Assembly (NCBI RefSeq): GCF_032854445.1
Contig: NC_088303.1
Span: forward strand, 24,965,265-25,029,264
Source of the DNA: Liolophura sinensis
Lineage: Eukaryota > Mollusca > Polyplacophora > Chitonida > Chitonidae
DNA length: 64,000 nt
Direction of reading: 5' to 3'
Made by a program: the position numbers and the translations under genes. This document shows positions 60,281 to 64,000 of this stretch, piece by piece. Within the stretch, counting starts at the first letter, position 1, and each line of letters begins with the position of its first letter. Below the pieces are notes generated by a model that worked only from the letters and a program-made list of their open reading frames with translations, did no database searches and was not told the origin of the DNA.

Positions 60281-60418
60281 AAAGTTTAATTTATTATTTT
60301 ATTTGACCTGGAACTCGTTCATGGACTACAAATTTGAACTTTGATATGGAATTCATGCCTGGAATATCCACTGTCTTCCCGGCATTATTTGTACATAATC
60401 ATATCTTTGTACATAATC

Positions 60419-60595
60419 AGTGCTTTGTACATATCTTTGTACATAATCAGTGCCTCTCTGTAGTAAAATCTGACACATTTGTCCATATATATTTAACACA
60501 GTTTAATAAACAATCAGGTTACTTAAACACCGTGGAAACAAAAAAACTACACACAGGGATGTTCATTTGAATGTACACCGTATATATTCCTCGGG

Positions 60596-60691
<96 letters not shown>

Positions 60692-60805
60692 CAAATTACT
60701 CATATCTTTGTACATACTCAGTGCCTCTCTGTAGTAAAATATGACACATTTGTTTAATAAACAATCAGGTTACTTAAACACCGTGGAAACAAAAATACAT
60801 ATACA
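60419..60805 (+). repeat. Direct repeat pair flanking the TA tract
   Basis: 60419-60545 and 60697-60800 share 'atatctttgtacata(a/c)tcag', 'tgcctctctgtagtaaaat' and 'acaatcaggttacttaaaca' in the same order. The right copy lacks about 23 bp. Confidence 0.85.
60597..60690 (+). repeat. (TA)n microsatellite, about 45 units
   Basis: Perfect alternating TA; such tracts can extrude cruciforms. Confidence 0.95.
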
Positions 60806-61773
60806 GCATTTTAATTGATTGTCTCTAAAATACTCCTTGGACTAGGTCTATGCAAGGGACATGGCTCACCGAGGGTTAAAATATGACGTCTACTAAAAGT
60901 TTCCTAGCCTTTCATCAATGAGACCCTCGCCTATAATAACATGGGCTAGTCATTCCGCTGGCCGTTGTATGACCCCACCACTTTTCCACCCTGCTGGCTA
61001 CAGGCTAATTACTATGGTCAGTGTAACAATAACATTGGACAGTTTATTAGCATGCATTATTTGAGTAGATATTTTACAACTGACAGCGTGTTTTTCAGTG
61101 GAAAGTATTTTACTTACATTTAAAATATAGAAGCAATCCGAGAACTAAAATATGACAAAGGTGCAGTATATTAATCACATGCTGCATGAAGATTGTTGTT
61201 TTTCAAAACACGCTGAAACGTGTGTACGGTGATATAGGACGCAAGAGCTTCCGGGGTCTTGGCGGCCCCTGAACCCTCACCTAACTGGTTGGGATAGTGA
61301 CCATCCCCAACTTTCATTTCCTTCCGATGTCCTAGCTCTATATGGTAGTACGTCTAATATATGTTATCTAGTGAGTTCAATCCTGGATTTCTTGATTCCC
61401 AAACTCTCGTTCATGGGACCTTGGTGACAGCAAATAGTCGACGACACTTGTGCACAGCCTTATTAATGTTGTGGAAACCGCATATCTGTATGTCACAAAC
61501 TTTCCGGTGGTTTATCAGTTTCATTAACTCATAAAACTGACCACAATTGTATAACTGAAAAAATCTTGAATATACATGGCGTTAAACAACAATCAGATAT
61601 AAACCCCCGTATTTTAGAGATTTTAATATTTAGTTTTAGGACGGCACAACTTTTTTCTTATTGAAGACAGAAGTCAGAAATTTGGCAGAATAATAATCAA
61701 GATGGTCATGTTTAAAACTGTCTTTTCAAAAGTCATCTCACAGACACCAGTTGCTCACCAGGGGGCGTCTTCC
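60806..61773. other. No feature recognised
   Basis: Between the TA-tract repeats and the Tc1 remnant. A weak SINE-tail-like stretch lies near 61540-61600. Confidence 0.35.
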
Positions 61774-62759
61774 TCAGTATCTCGTATGACCACCACGAGC
61801 TGCAATCACTGCACGGCATCTCCTTGGACAAGAACGGATAAGACGCCGGATTCTCTCCTGGGGAATGGCCCTCCACTCCTCCTGTAACGCAACGGCGAGC
61901 TGTTGAAGCGTCTGTGGCGGTGGCTGACGTTGACGCACGTGTCGATCCAGAGTATCCCACAGGTGTTCAATAGGGTTGAGGTCTGGTGATTTAGAGGGCC
62001 ACGGCAAGACATTGACGTTGGAATCCTGCAGAAAGTTCATTGTTGCACGTGCAGTATGAGACCTGGCGTTGTCCTGTTGAAAAAGCTGTGTCTGTCGGTC
62101 AATAATCGGGAGAAGGTGAGGCTGTAACACGTGGTTGATGTAACGTTGGGCTGTCAGGTTCCCTGGAACGATCACCAAGTCTGATTTTTAGTTGTACGAG
62201 ATGGCTCCGCCAAATCTGTCCACCTGCCGGACGCAGATGGGCGCAAAGCGTTCATGACGTCTCCTATACACACGCTGTCTTCCGTCGTGACGTGTCAAAA
62301 GAAAACGGGATTCATCAGAAAACCAGATGCGCCTCCAGTTTTGTAAAGTCCATATCCTTACGTTGTTGCACCACCTGAGTCGTAGGCGTCGATGTAAGGG
62401 GCGTAGTACAGGTCCAACAACTGGTCTACAGGCACGTAAACCCGCTTCTTTCAGACGGTTCCTAATCGTTTGAGCCGACACTCTCCTCAAACCTGGTATT
62501 TGTGTGGCAGTCACGGTTGGTAGGGCATGCCGATTACGCAGGTGAAGGACCCGGATGTGCCGATCTTGAAGGGGGTCGTGATTCTTGGCCTTCCACTTCT
62601 CGGGCGATCGTTGGTCGAATTAAAGTTGTTGTAACGGCTCCAAAGTCGGGATATCGTTGTTTTGTGAACATTTAAGTGTCGTGCAATAGTACCAAAACTT
62701 TCTCCGGCTTGAAGACGAACAATGGCGATATTTCGGTCGGCAACACTCAGTCGCGGCAT
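61774..62759 (-). pseudogene. Tc1-like DD34E transposase, broken
   Basis: ATG 62759 (MPRLSVADRNIAIVRLQAGE) opens the paired helix-turn-helix half (SFGTIARHLNVHKTTISRLW, RPRSGRPR). A frameshift near 62570 moves the rest to another frame (VTATQIPGLRRVSAQTIRNRL). The catalytic part has FSDESRF (first Asp), a deletion in the WGGISYN region, an in-frame TAA at 62190-62188, then QQDNARSHTA (second Asp) and LNPIEHLWD (Glu). A TATAAAAG box lies at about 62814-62821, upstream on minus. Clear inverted ends were not found. Confidence 0.9.
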
Positions 62760-63084
62760 TTTACCGACTGCCTTTCGTCGACGAATGAATGAATAAAATA
62801 CGAAAGCACATGGGCTTTTATACACCCCCACACTATAACTGCCATTGACATGATTTGCATGTGAATGGTTCTGTGTGCGGCGTCAACAGGGTCAGTCCAT
62901 GCGTTGTGACGTCATAAGCAATAAAATACACTTAGGAGAGAAAAGGCAGTTGTTTGGAAGGTAATCTCCATTAAAAACGTGTATAATTTCATTACATTTG
63001 GCCAAAATTTAGTTTGGAAGCAATAACTTTATTCGAACGAATTTTTGATATCGGAGAACAGGGGTTGCGTTTCTTTTTTGACAG

Positions 63085-63363
63085 AGTTTATTTTCCGACT
63101 TAGATGACGTGAAACTTACCACCGTTGTGCGTGGATGCCTTGAAGAATCCTCAGATACCAATGATGGTTGTAACCAGCCCGATGACACAGACAAAGAAAA
63201 CTTAAGAAGGATATACGGTCGTGCGCCGACCATCTCATCAGTTGAGGGTGATGTCTGCAAATGCTCCAGTGATCTATGTAACGGTCAACAGAAGGTCACC
63301 GCGGAGAAACTATGCTGGCTGGCCGGACTCCTCTTGGTATTCTGTGCTCGCCGCATGTGGTGA
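63085..63363 (+). CDS. Ly6/uPAR (three-finger) domain protein, terminal exon only
   Basis: A strong acceptor (ttcttttttgacag, ending 63084) opens an in-frame 92-residue terminal exon that stops at TGA 63361-63363. It encodes the second half of a three-finger domain: RGCLEESSDTNDGC, a loop, then VCKCSSDLCNG, with the CxCxxDLCN ending typical of Ly6/uPAR proteins. The last residues (LCWLAGLLLVFCARRMW) are hydrophobic, as in a GPI-attachment signal, although the terminal RRMW is unusual. AATAAA at 63382-63387 fits a polyadenylation signal. The upstream exons (signal peptide, first cysteines) were not found; a Tc1 remnant sits in the preceding interval. Ly6 proteins are usually cell-surface or secreted ligand binders; this one's role is unknown. 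Confidence 0.75.
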   Translation, partial: SLFSDLDDVKLTTVVRGCLEESSDTNDGCNQPDDTDKENLRRIYGRAPTISSVEGDVCKCSSDLCNGQQKVTAEKLCWLAGLLLVFCARRMW

Positions 63364-63381
63364 ACGCAGACCATTATTTAA

Positions 63382-63387
63382 AATAAA
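63382..63387 (+). terminator. Poly(A) signal AATAAA after the Ly6 exon
   Basis: AATAAA lies 19 bases after the Ly6 stop codon. This is close but plausible for a short 3' UTR. Confidence 0.5.
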
Positions 63388-64000
63388 GCTAGAGTAAACC
63401 ATACACTACGTGAAAAAATGCGATCACCAGTTATCATTTATCAAGTTGAAATTCTCCTAGCCGAAATTGAGCCAGCTTTCCGCCAGCTTTTATTTGACAA
63501 TAAAAGTGGATATTTTGGTTTTGCTAGAGCTTCGTTATTTTAATAGAAAAGTCACAGGAAATTTGAAATTATCTTCAAGAGATCAATGTGTTCACGGTAA
63601 ATGCGAAAATATTCCACTTACGATTTCACACAGTTTCATTCCTGCTTTGAAATATTATATAAATTAGGCATTTTCAGATATCGGTCTAAAATCTAGACTG
63701 ATCACATTGGTTCGTTTACTGTTTATCTTATCTGTGGAGAATACATTGTTCTGGATTAATTTGAAACAAAGAAATAATAAGGATTACGCTAGAGTATTAT
63801 TAGATAATCTGTTAAATTTTATTATGAGATGTTTTGATAAATAGTCCTCAGTAACAATGTAACATAATACATGTAGCCATATGTAACGAGCTATAAAGCT
63901 CCTCATGGAGAATTGTGTATAAATAACCAGCAGGTAATAACGGCTATAACGACATCTCTCAAACTCACTTCCACGCTTTGTTGTTTTTCAGATGTTTCTT
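63388..64000. other. No feature recognised
   Basis: AT-rich sequence after the Ly6 exon. Confidence 0.4.

Larger units (their letters stand above)
55220..60290. mobile_element. Compressed Polinton/Maverick (adintovirus-like) element remnant
   Basis: A GC-rich island of about 5 kb carries the gene set of Polintons: integrase, packaging ATPase, a core-type protein, penton-like, pVI/pX-like and major capsid on plus, and protein-primed PolB on minus. Intact Polintons are usually about 15-20 kb. Here each gene is internally deleted and frame-broken, the polymerase domain is gone and no adenain-type protease was recognised. Integrase and PolB at opposite ends fit the family layout. It is an old or internally deleted copy, not a functional virus. 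Confidence 0.85.

Overview
This is a piece of an AT-rich animal nuclear genome with introns. Several dispersed tRNA-derived SINEs carry the 'cggccagcattatggtggg' and 'caatcaaataaataaat' tails, and the 'gagtgagtgagtgcttggggt' repeat is also present. I have seen both mainly in molluscs and related lophotrochozoans. A marine mollusc is my best guess; the species is not resolvable here.

Three conserved host genes could be rebuilt exon by exon, with splice phases that agree. On the minus strand, 8183-16438 carries the ankyrin-repeat half of an espin (ESPN) gene; its 3' part lies left of the window or was not found. On the minus strand, 27026-39075 carries a complete 16-exon CDK11 (PITSLRE kinase) gene of about 780 codons. 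On the plus strand, 40327-46646 carries a complete 6-exon DFFB/CAD (caspase-activated DNase) gene of 337 codons. CDK11 and DFFB are head to head and probably share a promoter region. All three human orthologues lie in 1p36.3, so the window probably preserves old animal linkage. A fourth gene is represented only by its last exon at 63085-63363 (plus), which encodes the end of a Ly6/uPAR-type protein.

The rest is repeats and mobile DNA. 1-8182 holds a small palindromic MITE, a 38-bp satellite (3540-4610) and microsatellites. 17668-20150 is a decayed MULE-type transposon with inverted ends. 20460-24907 is a large 60-bp minisatellite with higher-order structure. SINEs are scattered throughout; one (14371-15375) is split by a hAT-like element and another (36640-37012) by a MITE. 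48885-51000 contains an inverted pair of short ORFs resembling the N-terminal zinc-binding region of RAG1. 52752-52818 is a 5S rRNA fragment in front of a SINE.

54740-60290 is a GC-rich island holding a compressed, frame-broken Polinton/Maverick (adintovirus-like) element. It carries integrase, packaging ATPase, penton-like, pVI/pX-like and major-capsid genes on plus, and the N-terminal part of a protein-primed PolB on minus. 61774-62759 (minus) is a broken Tc1 transposase inserted upstream of the Ly6 exon.
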